Below, one piece after another: positions 44,750 through 54,125 of a DNA stretch of 64,000 nt; positions within the stretch are counted from its first letter, which is position 1; every line of letters starts with the position of its first letter. Below the pieces are notes generated by a model, which made no database searches, had not been told where the DNA came from, and was given only the letters and a program-made list of their open reading frames with translations. The position numbers were made by a program, and so were the translations under genes. This DNA is from Sagittula salina (GTDB lineage: Bacteria > Pseudomonadota > Alphaproteobacteria > Rhodobacterales > Rhodobacteraceae). Location of the stretch: NCBI RefSeq assembly GCF_017813235.1, contig NZ_JAGISH010000007.1, positions 1 to 64,000 of the forward strand, read 5' to 3'.

Positions 44750-45250
44750 TCATGCGTGGCCGTAGGCTTCCGCGATGGCGACCTGGAGCGCTTCCCTGGC
44801 GGTCTTGTCGGTCCAGCACATCAATTGGAACGCCGGGTAGTAGCGTTCGGCGGACAGCACGGCGGCGGTGATCATGGTGTCGATCTGCTCGGCGGAGGCG
44901 ATATTGCCGCCCGCCAGCATCAGCCCGTACTTGTAGACCATGAGCTTCTGCTCCGCCCAGTAGCTGAAGGCACCGGCCCAGCACTGGTCATTTACGCGGT
45001 TGAGCCCGTCGTGGAGCACCGCCAGCCGGTCGTCGGGCGGGTCCATCTCGAAGGTGCAGATCAGGCGCAGGGTTTCGTCGGAATGCGACCATGCGAGGGT
45101 GATGGAATAATTGCGCCACTGGCCATCGACCGCCATGGCGATCTGGTCATCGGTGACGCGGTCGAATTCCCAGTCGTAGTAATTGGCGATGTTTTCGACG
45201 ACGTCGATCGGGTGCAGGTCGTCCGTCAGGTCGTGCTCGCTCAGGGCCAT
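44750..45250 (-). CDS. YbjN domain-containing protein
   Basis: A 166-residue protein of the YbjN/type III secretion chaperone-like family (HPIDVVENIANYYDWEFDRV, then CWAGAFSYWAEQKLMVYKYG). It is soluble and probably acts as a regulator or chaperone; function not established. It starts at ATG 45250; the longer open frame to 45307 has no support. The two GATTC sites at ~45370 and ~45428 in the region upstream are GANTC sequences. Confidence 0.82.
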   Translation of the reverse strand: MALSEHDLTDDLHPIDVVENIANYYDWEFDRVTDDQIAMAVDGQWRNYSITLAWSHSDETLRLICTFEMDPPDDRLAVLHDGLNRVNDQCWAGAFSYWAEQKLMVYKYGLMLAGGNIASAEQIDTMITAAVLSAERYYPAFQLMCWTDKTAREALQVAIAEAYGHA

Positions 45251-45449
45251 GCCGCCACCTCGTCTGTTATCGTTATTAGCGTGGGACTCGAAGCGTCGCC
45301 CCAGCACTCGTGCTTTGCTCTAGGGCTGCGGCGCCTGTCCCGCGCCCTTACAACATATCGTGCCTGCCGAATGATTCGCCGTAAAGCGAAATGTTGCGTG
45401 ACACTTTCAATAAGTTGTGGATATGAGCGATTCGCCGCCGGGATTCTGG

Positions 45450-46355
45450 TTAAGATTCAAGGGCCACACGCAGGGATTGCTCGAATAGTTGCTGGCTTCG
45501 CGTCGTGGTCGCCTCCGGGCGGGTCATCAGCCCGACCGGCCCGGCCGTCAGATCGAGGTCGATGGCCAGCGCCGTCAGCCGCCCTTCGGACAGATCCTGC
45601 GCCACCACGCCTTCGGAGATGAACCAGACCGCGTCGGATACCGGCAGGTAGTTGCGCCCGAATGCGCCGGACACGCAGTCGATCCGGTCGGGGAAGGGCT
45701 GCAATCCGTTCGACAGGCACCAGCCGTCGACCAGAGGCCGGATCGCAGCGTCCTCCGGGGGGTAGAGCACGGGCCAGTCGCCGATATGGTCGAGCATGGG
45801 CGCCTGCGCCAGCGGGTGCCCCGCGCGGCTGACACAGACCACCTGTTCGACATAAAGCTGGGTGAAGGACAGGCCCTGCATCGCGGCGGGCACCCCCATG
45901 CGCCCCACCACCATGTCCAGTTGCCCCGCGCGCAGCGCCGCCGTCAGCGCCCCGTGCGCCCCGTCGCGCAGCATCAACCGGGTGTCGGGCGCCACCTTCC
46001 GAAAGGTCGCCACCGCCTGGGGCATGAGACGTGCGGCCACCGATGGCAGGGCACCGACGCGCAGCGTCTCGGCGCCGCCTTCGCGCAGTTCGGTAAGCCC
46101 CTCGACGCCCCGGTGCAGTGCGGCAAGGCTCTGGTTGGCGAAACGCAGGAACAGCGCACCCTCCGGCGTCATGCGGATGCCGCCCCGGTCGCGGTGCATC
46201 AGCGTGGTGCCCAGCGTTTCCTCCAGTTCCTTCAGCGTTTTCGACAGGGCGGGCGGGGACAGGTGCAACTGCTCGCAGGCGGCGCGCAGGCTGCCCTGCC
46301 GGGCAATCGCGGTCAGTGCCTCCAGATGGCGCAGTTTGATGCGGTTTGTTATCAT
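45450..46355 (-). CDS. pcaQ: LysR-type regulator of the pca/pob genes (PcaQ-like)
   Basis: A 301-residue LysR regulator. The HTH is at the N terminus (LRHLEALTAIARQGSLRAAC then LHLSPPALSKTLKELE) and the effector domain follows, with the PcaQ-typical DRGGIRMTPEGALFLRFANQ. In relatives PcaQ responds to beta-carboxymuconate and activates the protocatechuate genes. It is divergent from pobA with an 81-bp spacer, the normal place for LysR-type control of both. Confidence 0.88.
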   Translation of the reverse strand: MITNRIKLRHLEALTAIARQGSLRAACEQLHLSPPALSKTLKELEETLGTTLMHRDRGGIRMTPEGALFLRFANQSLAALHRGVEGLTELREGGAETLRVGALPSVAARLMPQAVATFRKVAPDTRLMLRDGAHGALTAALRAGQLDMVVGRMGVPAAMQGLSFTQLYVEQVVCVSRAGHPLAQAPMLDHIGDWPVLYPPEDAAIRPLVDGWCLSNGLQPFPDRIDCVSGAFGRNYLPVSDAVWFISEGVVAQDLSEGRLTALAIDLDLTAGPVGLMTRPEATTTRSQQLFEQSLRVALES

Positions 46356-46436
46356 TTAAGGAAACAAAATCGCATGAAACGTCAATTTACAAGTCCGTTT
46401 CGTTCATCCTTACTCCTGCTTCAAGGGAGACAGATC

Positions 46437-47615
46437 ATGAAAACCCAGATTTGTATCATCGGTGGCGGTCCGTCGGGTCTGCTGCTGGGCCAACTTTGTC
46501 AGCAGGCGGGCATCGACGCGATCGTTCTGGAACGCCGCACCCGCGACCACGTCCTCAGCCGGATCCGGGCGGGGGTGCTGGAGCAGGGCTTTATCGACCT
46601 GCTGGACGAGGCAAAGGTCAAGACCCGCATGGACACCGAGGGCTATCCCCATGATGGCACGGTGATTTCCTTTGAGGACATGGAAGTCCGCGTCGATTTC
46701 CGCAAGCACACGGGCAGCTCCGTCATGGTCTACGGCCAGACGGAAGTGACGCGCGACCTTTACGCCGCGCGGGACGAAACAGAGGGCAAGACGCTCTTCG
46801 AGGTCGACGAGGTCGAGATCGGCAACGCCGCGCTGAACGGAGACGAACCCGCCACGGTCAGCTTCCTGCATCAGGGCGAGCGCAAAACCATCACCTGCGA
46901 CTACATCGCGGGCTGCGACGGCTTCCACGGCCCCTCGCGGCAGGCGATCCCTGCTGCCAAACGCCGGGAATTCGAGCGGGTCTACCCCTTCGGCTGGCTG
47001 GGCATCCTGTCGGAAACGAAGCCCGCGCACCACGAATTGATCTACGCCAACTCCGAACGCGGCTTTGCGTTGTGCTCCATGCGGCGCGAAGACCTGAGCC
47101 GCTACTACGTCCAGGCGCCGCTGACCGATCGCCCGGAGGACTGGTCCGACGATGCCTTCTGGGCGGAGTTGAAGCGCCGTATCCCCAGCCGCATCGCCGA
47201 AGCGATGGAGACGGGGCCGAGCATCGAAAAGAGCATCGCGCCGCTGCGCGGCTTCGTCTGCGAACCGATGCAATACGGGCGACTTTTCCTTGCGGGCGAC
47301 AGCGCGCATATCGTGCCGCCCACCGGGGCGAAGGGGTTGAACACGGCCGCCTCGGACATCCACTATCTGTTCGAGGCGCTGAAGGCGCGGTATCAGGAGC
47401 GCGACATGGACGCGCTTGGCAACTACTCCGAACGCGCGCTGGCGCGAGTCTGGAAGACGCAGCGGTTCAGCTGGTGGATGACAAAGCTCCTGCACCGTTT
47501 CCCCGACACCGACCCCTACGAACTGCGCATCCAGCGCGCCGAGATCGAGCACCTCGCCAGCATCGAGAGCGCGCAAAAGACCATGGCCGTCAACTACGTC
47601 GGCCTGCCATACTGA
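46437..47615 (+). CDS. pobA: 4-hydroxybenzoate 3-monooxygenase
   Basis: A 392-residue FAD enzyme that turns 4-hydroxybenzoate into protocatechuate using NAD(P)H and O2. The FAD motif IIGGGPSGLLLG is at the N terminus, the LERRTRDHVLSRIRAGVLEQ segment lines the active site, and GDSAHIVPPTGAKGLNTAASD is the second FAD motif. Start chosen at 46437 after AAGGGAG. It is the first gene of pobA-pcaC-pcaH-pcaG. Confidence 0.96.
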   Translation: MKTQICIIGGGPSGLLLGQLCQQAGIDAIVLERRTRDHVLSRIRAGVLEQGFIDLLDEAKVKTRMDTEGYPHDGTVISFEDMEVRVDFRKHTGSSVMVYGQTEVTRDLYAARDETEGKTLFEVDEVEIGNAALNGDEPATVSFLHQGERKTITCDYIAGCDGFHGPSRQAIPAAKRREFERVYPFGWLGILSETKPAHHELIYANSERGFALCSMRREDLSRYYVQAPLTDRPEDWSDDAFWAELKRRIPSRIAEAMETGPSIEKSIAPLRGFVCEPMQYGRLFLAGDSAHIVPPTGAKGLNTAASDIHYLFEALKARYQERDMDALGNYSERALARVWKTQRFSWWMTKLLHRFPDTDPYELRIQRAEIEHLASIESAQKTMAVNYVGLPY

Positions 47616-47636
47616 ACGGGACTGAATGGGGGGGCC

Positions 47637-47655
47637 GAATTTTCCCGGAAAATTC
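47637..47655. repeat. 19-bp palindrome between pobA and pcaC
   Basis: GAATTTTCC-C-GGAAAATTC is a perfect inverted repeat with a 1-bp centre. With one mismatch the pairing extends into the flanking GGGG and CCCC, giving a long stem with no T run. It is 18 bp before the pcaC ATG region and could be an operator or an RNA processing hairpin. Confidence 0.85.
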
Positions 47656-47673
47656 GCCCCAGAGGGAGGACAG

Positions 47674-48066
47674 ATGACCAATCGTTACGACACCGGCATG
47701 ACCGTGCGCCGCCGCGTGCTGGGCGACGCCCACGTGGACCGGGCAGAGGCGGCGAAGACGCCCTTCGACCAGCCGTTTCAGGAAATGATCACCGAAACCG
47801 CCTGGGGCAACTGCTGGGCCTCCGACGCGATCTCCGACCGGGAACGCTCGATGCTGACGCTGGCCCTGCTGGCGGCCACCGGCAACTTCGAGGAGATCCC
47901 CATGCACATCCGCGCCACCGCGCGCACCGGCGCCACGCAGGAGGACGTGGCGCAGGCCTTCATGCACGTCGCGGTCTACGCTGGCGTGCCGAAGGCTAAC
48001 CACGCCTTCAAGCTGGCCAAGAAGACATTCGCCGAGATGGAAGACCAGGGAAACGCGCACCCCTGA
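47674..48066 (+). CDS. pcaC: 4-carboxymuconolactone decarboxylase
   Basis: A 130-residue protein of the carboxymuconolactone decarboxylase (AhpD-like) family. Conserved stretches are TAWGNCWASDAISDRERSML and FEEIPMHIRATARTGATQED. It converts gamma-carboxymuconolactone to beta-ketoadipate enol-lactone. It is not fused to PcaD, and no pcaD is in the operon. GGGAGGA precedes the ATG at 47674. Confidence 0.94.
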   Translation: MTNRYDTGMTVRRRVLGDAHVDRAEAAKTPFDQPFQEMITETAWGNCWASDAISDRERSMLTLALLAATGNFEEIPMHIRATARTGATQEDVAQAFMHVAVYAGVPKANHAFKLAKKTFAEMEDQGNAHP

Positions 48067-48090
48067 GACGCCCCTGAGGAGGAGCCCCGA

Positions 48091-48813
48091 ATGACCAATG
48101 GATTCACCGCGAGGGACCGCGCCTGGCACCCGCCGGCGCTGACCCCGCTCTACAAGACCAGCGTGGCGCGATCGCCCCGCTTCGCGCCGATCGGCGCGGC
48201 CACATCGCTGTCGGAGGAGACCGGCCCGGTCTTCGGCCACGACATGCTGGGCGCGAAGGACAACGACCTGATCACCAACTTCGCCGCCCCCGGCGAAATG
48301 GCCATCGGGCCGCGCATTCTCGTGCAGGGACGGGTGCGCGACGAGTTCGGTCGCCCGGTGCCGCATTGCCTTCTGGAGGTCTGGCAGGCGAACGCGGGCG
48401 GCCGCTATCGTCACAAGAAGGAAGGCTATCTCGCGCCGCTCGACCCGAACTTCGGCGGCTGCGGGCGCTGCATCACCGACGAGAACGGCTTCTACGAGTT
48501 CCGCACCGTGAAGCCCGGCCCCTATCCCTGGCCCAACGGCCCCGACGACTGGCGCCCGGCGCATATCCACGTTTCGGTCTTCGGCCATGGCTTTGCGCAG
48601 CGGCTGATCACCCAGATGTACTTCGAGGGCGACCCGATGATCTGGCAGTGCCCCATCGTCGGCACCATCCCGACGCGCGAGGCGATCGAAACCCTGGTGG
48701 CGCGGCTCGACCGCGCGGGTTCGATCCCGATGGACGCGCTGTGCTACCGCTTCGACATCACGCTGCGCGGCCGCCGCCAGACGATGTTCGAGAACCGCAT
48801 GGAGGGCATGTGA
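48091..48813 (+). CDS. pcaH: Protocatechuate 3,4-dioxygenase beta subunit
   Basis: A 240-residue subunit carrying the Fe(III) site. Iron ligands by family comparison are the Tyr residues in [18 protein letters not shown] and the His residues in [14 protein letters not shown]. Together with PcaG it opens the protocatechuate ring between C3 and C4. The stop overlaps the pcaG start (TGATG). Confidence 0.97.
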   Translation: MTNGFTARDRAWHPPALTPLYKTSVARSPRFAPIGAATSLSEETGPVFGHDMLGAKDNDLITNFAAPGEMAIGPRILVQGRVRDEFGRPVPHCLLEVWQANAGGRYRHKKEGYLAPLDPNFGGCGRCITDENGFYEFRTVKPGPYPWPNGPDDWRPAHIHVSVFGHGFAQRLITQMYFEGDPMIWQCPIVGTIPTREAIETLVARLDRAGSIPMDALCYRFDITLRGRRQTMFENRMEGM

Positions 48814-49463
48814 TGGCCGCACCCCTGACACCTTCGATGGGCAACCCGCTGTCCAACCCACCGTCAAACCCATTGGGCGAGCGGTTCAAGGAGAGCCCCT
48901 CCCAGACCGCCGGGCCCTACGTCCATATCGGCTGCACGCCGAACTTCCTCGGCATCGAGGGCGTCTACCCCGAGGACCTCGGCACCCGGATGATCACCGG
49001 CAACCCCGACGGCGAGCGCATCACCATCAAGGGCCGCGTGATCGACGGCGCGGGCAACGCGCTGAAGGATGCGCTGATCGAGGTCTGGCAGGCCGATGCG
49101 GCGGGGAAATTCGCCGGTCGCGGCGGGGCCGAAGGCTTCGCCGGCTGGGGACGCTCGCCGGGCGACATGACCACCGGGGAGTTCACCTTCGAGACGGTGA
49201 AGCCGGGCCGCGTGCCCGCGCCTGACGGCCGCCCGCAGGCGCCGCACGTCACCTTCTGGATCGTGGCGCGGGGCATCAACCTCGGGCTGCACACCCGGAT
49301 GTATTTCGCCGACGAAGAAGCTGCAAACGCCGAGGACCCGATCCTGACCCGGATCGAACACCAGAGCCGCGTGCCCACCCTGCTGGCAAAGAAGGAGGGC
49401 GGCGCCTACCGTTTCGACATCCACCTGCAGGGCGAAAACGAGACGATCTTCTTCGATATCTGA
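48813..49463 (+). CDS. pcaG: Protocatechuate 3,4-dioxygenase alpha subunit
   Basis: A 216-residue subunit of the dioxygenase. It has the family fold (SPSQTAGPYVHIGC, then EVWQADAAGKFAG and APHVTFWIVARGINLGLHTR) but lacks the metal ligands, as normal for PcaG. The first 25 residues are a short repeat-like leader (NPLSNPPSNPLGE). The ATG shares an A with the stop of pcaH. Confidence 0.96.
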   Translation: MAAPLTPSMGNPLSNPPSNPLGERFKESPSQTAGPYVHIGCTPNFLGIEGVYPEDLGTRMITGNPDGERITIKGRVIDGAGNALKDALIEVWQADAAGKFAGRGGAEGFAGWGRSPGDMTTGEFTFETVKPGRVPAPDGRPQAPHVTFWIVARGINLGLHTRMYFADEEAANAEDPILTRIEHQSRVPTLLAKKEGGAYRFDIHLQGENETIFFDI

Positions 49464-49469
49464 CCCGGC

Positions 49470-49519
49470 GACCGTGCGATCGGGAGAAATTGTCAGCTGA
49501 CAACTCCTGACGCACGGTC
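49470..49519. repeat. Nested inverted repeats between pcaG and the BKACE gene
   Basis: Outer arms GACCGTGCG (49470-49478) and CGCACGGTC (49511-49519) enclose a perfect 14-bp palindrome TTGTCAGCTGACAA (49490-49503); the two centres are only 2 bp apart. No T run. Candidate operator for a dimeric regulator or a long hairpin in the spacer. Confidence 0.8.
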
Positions 49520-49540
49520 ATCCCTTTATGAACAAACCGT

Positions 49541-49566
49541 CAAGGCGGGTGTCCGTGCCCGCCTTG
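49541..49566. terminator. Stem-loop before BKACE gene
   Basis: CAAGGCGGG (49541-49549) pairs with CCCGCCTTG (49558-49566), loop TGTCCGTG. It lacks a T run, so termination is uncertain. Confidence 0.5.
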
Positions 49567-49626
49567 GCCTGTCGCGGAGGGCGGGTTATGCTCCGCCCCG
49601 CGCGTTGCCCGGAGGACCGAAATCAC

Positions 49627-50457
49627 ATGACAAAACCCTGCATCATCTGCGTCGCGATCACCGGTTCGGTTCCGACCAAGAAGGACAACCCTGCGGTGCC
49701 GATCTCCATCGAGGAGCAGGTCGAAAGCACGCAGGCGGCATTCGAGGCCGGGGCGACGATCATGCACGCCCATGTCCGCAATCCCGACGAGACGCCGACC
49801 TCCGACCCGGAGAAATTCGCGCGGCTGACGGAGGGCGTGCAAAAGCATTGTCCGGGCATGATCATCCAGCTGTCGACCGGCGGACGGTCCGGCGCGGGGC
49901 AGGCGCGGGGCGGGATGCTGTCTCTGCGCCCGGACATGGCGTCGCTGTCGGTGGGGTCGAACAACTTCCCGACCCGCGTCTACGAGAACCCGCCGGATCT
50001 GGTGGACTGGTTGGCCTCCGAAATGCGCACCTACGAGGTGAAGCCGGAGATCGAGGCCTTTGACCTCAGCCACATCTTCAAGGCCGCGGAAATGAACCGC
50101 GACGGGCGCATTCCGGGCAAGCTCTATGTGCAGTTCGTCATGGGCGTGAAGAACGCCATGCCCTGCGACCGCAACGTGTTCGACTACTACATCGAGACGG
50201 TGAAACGTCTGGCGCCGGACGCGGAGTGGTGCGCGGCGGGCATCGGGCGGCACCAGATCGAGGTTAACGAATGGTGCATCGCCGCCGGGGGCCACACGCG
50301 CACGGGGCTCGAGGACAACATCCGCATCGACCGCGACACGCTGGCCCCGTCGAACGCGGCGCTGGTGGAGCGTGCGGTCCGGCTTTGCGAGAAATACGAG
50401 CGTCCGGTTGCGACCTGGCAGCAGGCGCGCGAGATGCTGGGCCTCCGCGGCGCTTAA
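49627..50457 (+). CDS. Beta-keto acid cleavage enzyme (BKACE, DUF849)
   Basis: A 276-residue TIM-barrel enzyme. Family motifs include the zinc-binding HAHVRN near residue 50, QLSTGGRSGAG, a Glu in EIEAFDLSHI and CAAGIGRHQIEVNEWCIAAG. BKACE enzymes split a beta-keto acid with acetyl-CoA, giving acetoacetate and a new CoA ester; the family prototype is 3-keto-5-aminohexanoate cleavage enzyme. Its place behind pcaHG suggests beta-ketoadipate as substrate (inference). GGAGGA is 10 bp before the ATG at 49627; an open frame from 49528 is less likely. Confidence 0.9.
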   Translation: MTKPCIICVAITGSVPTKKDNPAVPISIEEQVESTQAAFEAGATIMHAHVRNPDETPTSDPEKFARLTEGVQKHCPGMIIQLSTGGRSGAGQARGGMLSLRPDMASLSVGSNNFPTRVYENPPDLVDWLASEMRTYEVKPEIEAFDLSHIFKAAEMNRDGRIPGKLYVQFVMGVKNAMPCDRNVFDYYIETVKRLAPDAEWCAAGIGRHQIEVNEWCIAAGGHTRTGLEDNIRIDRDTLAPSNAALVERAVRLCEKYERPVATWQQAREMLGLRGA

Positions 50458-50510
50458 GGCGCGCGAAGACACGGACCTCCGCGCCGCCTGAGCCGCGTTC
50501 GACGGGGCCT

Positions 50511-50789
50511 TCAAGGCTGCGTAAGGCCGTCGATGTATTCGATGACCGCCGCGCGGTCGGCGTCGGACAGTCCGGCGCCGATGCGTTTGTCGGCATGCGC
50601 CGTCCCCAGCGCCTCCAGCGTCGTGCCCGGCGGAATGGCCGGTCCCTTGCGACCGCCCTGCGCCTCCGCTCCGTGGCAGCGGGCGCAGGCGCGGGCATAA
50701 AGCGCGGCGCCCTGCTCGGGATCGGCGGCAATCGCCTGCGCCGCGGCGGCATTGGTCAGGAGCAGCAGGGCGGTCAGGGTGGGGCGCAT
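50511..50789 (-). CDS. Small c-type cytochrome
   Basis: A 92-residue periplasmic protein with a signal peptide (TLTALLLLTNAAAAQAIA) and one heme site CARCH (35-39). No Met follows the heme motif in the mature protein, so the usual axial Met of class I cytochromes is absent. The mature part is only ~70 residues. It is followed upstream on the same strand by the DUF3859 gene, 16 bp away. Confidence 0.8.
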   Translation of the reverse strand: MRPTLTALLLLTNAAAAQAIAADPEQGAALYARACARCHGAEAQGGRKGPAIPPGTTLEALGTAHADKRIGAGLSDADRAAVIEYIDGLTQP

Positions 50790-50805
50790 CGACGCTCCGA
50801 TCCTT

Positions 50806-51333
50806 TCAGGACATGATGAGGTCGCCGTTGCAGGTCTTCTGCACGGCGGGGACGGTGCCCTTGGGGGTCACGGTGAAGTCCTGCTGCAGCAGCACGCGAT
50901 CGTCCAGCACCAGTTGGAAGCGCCACGGCCCCTCGATCAGTTCCCACCCTTCCTCGAAGGTAAAGAGGTTCAGCGCCGGGTCGCCGGGAATTAGGCCCGC
51001 ACTCCAGGTTTCCAGCACCTGCCCCTGCGGACCCATGGGCGGATGGGTCACGACCATGCGGTAATCGCCGGGTGGCGCGTCGGGGGCCAGTTTCGCCCGG
51101 ATGCCAAAGCTGAGGCCGATTTCGGCCGGGACCTGCGTGGAGGGCACGTCGAAGGGTGCCGACTGGGTGACGAGGTTCAGCACGCCCGAAACAGTGCCGG
51201 GTTCCGGGCGCCGGTCGGTCGGGTCGAGGTCGCAGATCACGCCGAATTCGACGAGCCGGGCGGGTATGTCGCCGTCGACATCCGCCAGAGCGGGTGCGGC
51301 GAACAGAAAGAGTGCAAGAATTCTCCGAAGCAT
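50806..51333 (-). CDS. DUF3859-like periplasmic protein
   Basis: A 175-residue protein with a signal peptide (LRRILALFLFAAPALA) and an immunoglobulin-like beta pattern (GDYRMVVTHPPMGPQG, then GPWRFQLVLDDRVLLQQDF). Two Cys (Cys34 in VICDLD and one in KTCNGD) may form a disulfide. It probably shares a transcript with the small cytochrome. The function is unknown; the family name is a tentative match. Confidence 0.6.
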   Translation of the reverse strand: MLRRILALFLFAAPALADVDGDIPARLVEFGVICDLDPTDRRPEPGTVSGVLNLVTQSAPFDVPSTQVPAEIGLSFGIRAKLAPDAPPGDYRMVVTHPPMGPQGQVLETWSAGLIPGDPALNLFTFEEGWELIEGPWRFQLVLDDRVLLQQDFTVTPKGTVPAVQKTCNGDLIMS

Positions 51334-51425
51334 TGTGAGACTCCTGACAGTTGCCGCCGCCGTTCTATCACGGTCCGGGCCAGCGCGGGAGGCGGTATTG
51401 CCGCACCCGGGGGGAGCACAATGCA

Positions 51426-51452
51426 CAAAGGCCCCCGGACAGGGGGCCTTTG
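51426..51452. terminator. Intrinsic terminator after pckA
   Basis: Symmetric 11-bp stem CAAAGGCCCCC (51426-51436) and GGGGGCCTTTG (51442-51452) with a 5-nt loop. It follows pckA on the minus strand; the T tract lies within the stem. Confidence 0.8.
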
Positions 51453-51474
51453 ATCAGACGTCTACGCGCCGGGT

Positions 51475-53073
<1,599 letters not shown>

Positions 53074-53184
53074 CTTAATGCTCCTGTTGCAGCCTTGCTG
53101 ACGAAAGAAAGTTGCGTCGCGGTATGCGTCGGTATTCGCTGACTTAGCATGCTGTTTTCCTGCGGGAACAGAGCGCATTTGGAC

Positions 53185-53217
53185 GTTAGCGCAACCAACT
53201 TCGGCTTTAGCGATACC
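53185..53217 (-). promoter_or_regulatory. Two LacI-type operator-like sites upstream of pckA
   Basis: On the minus strand GGTATCGCTAAA (53206-53217) and GGTTGCGCTAAC (53185-53196), both fitting GGTNNCGCTAAM, are spaced by 21 bp, i.e. two helical turns. A central CG with TTA/TAA flanks is the form of LacI-family operators such as CceR in Rhodobacter. They lie 112-145 bp upstream of the pckA start codon. Confidence 0.55.
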
Positions 53218-53420
53218 ATCGGCACCGGTCGGCGGGGTGCCGCCGGATTGTCCAAAATCCTATGCAAAAGGAGTGGGACATTTTAGCCATTCCTTTGTCA
53301 AATTCGCGTCCCATCTTGGGCAGTCCCGTTGCCGATTCGCAGTTAAGCATTGCCGGAAGGCGGGATTTCGCTGATAATGATGGAAAAAAACAGGTAGCAG
53401 AGCAGCATAAGGACACAAAA

Positions 53421-54122
53421 ATGTCTAAGATCGCCCTAGTGGACGATGACAGGAATATCCTGACGTCGGTTTCGATGACTCTCGAAGCCGAGGGTTTCGA
53501 GGTCGAGACGTACAACGACGGCCAGGCCGCGCTGGATGCCTTCAACAAGAAGATGCCCGATATGGCTGTGTTCGACATCAAGATGCCGCGCATGGACGGC
53601 ATGGACCTGCTGCAGCGGGTCCGTCAGAAGTCGAAGATGCCGGTGATTTTCCTGACCTCGAAGGATGACGAGATCGACGAGGTTCTCGGTCTGCGCATGG
53701 GCGCGGACGACTACGTCAAGAAGCCGTTCAGCCAGCGCCTGCTGGTGGAACGCATCCGCGCGCTTTTGCGCCGTCAGGAAGCGGTGGCCGGCGACGTGGT
53801 GGGTGAAACCGAAGAAACGAAACTGATGACCCGCGGGTCGCTGACCATGGATCCGCTGCGCCACGCCGTGACGTGGAAGGGCATGGATGTATCGCTGACC
53901 GTAACGGAATTCCTGCTGCTGCAGGCGCTGGCACAGCGCCCCGGCTTCGTGAAGTCGCGGGATCAGCTGATGGACGTGGCCTATGACGATCAGGTCTACG
54001 TCGACGACCGTACCATCGACAGCCACATCAAGCGCTTGCGCAAGAAGATGCGCGCCGTCGATCCCGACTTCTCCGCCATCGAAACGCTTTACGGTATCGG
54101 TTACCGGTACAACGAAGAGTGA
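53421..54122 (+). CDS. chvI: Response regulator ChvI
   Basis: A 233-residue OmpR-type regulator. The receiver has DDD (8-10), phosphoacceptor Asp52 in [11 protein letters not shown] and Lys in YVKKPFS; the winged helix contains [20 protein letters not shown] and [16 protein letters not shown]. With ChvG it controls envelope, acid and metabolic genes in alphaproteobacteria. It is the first of a chain running to HPr. The 347-bp gap to pckA holds both promoters. Confidence 0.95.
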   Translation: MSKIALVDDDRNILTSVSMTLEAEGFEVETYNDGQAALDAFNKKMPDMAVFDIKMPRMDGMDLLQRVRQKSKMPVIFLTSKDDEIDEVLGLRMGADDYVKKPFSQRLLVERIRALLRRQEAVAGDVVGETEETKLMTRGSLTMDPLRHAVTWKGMDVSLTVTEFLLLQALAQRPGFVKSRDQLMDVAYDDQVYVDDRTIDSHIKRLRKKMRAVDPDFSAIETLYGIGYRYNEE

Positions 54123-54125
54123 TAG

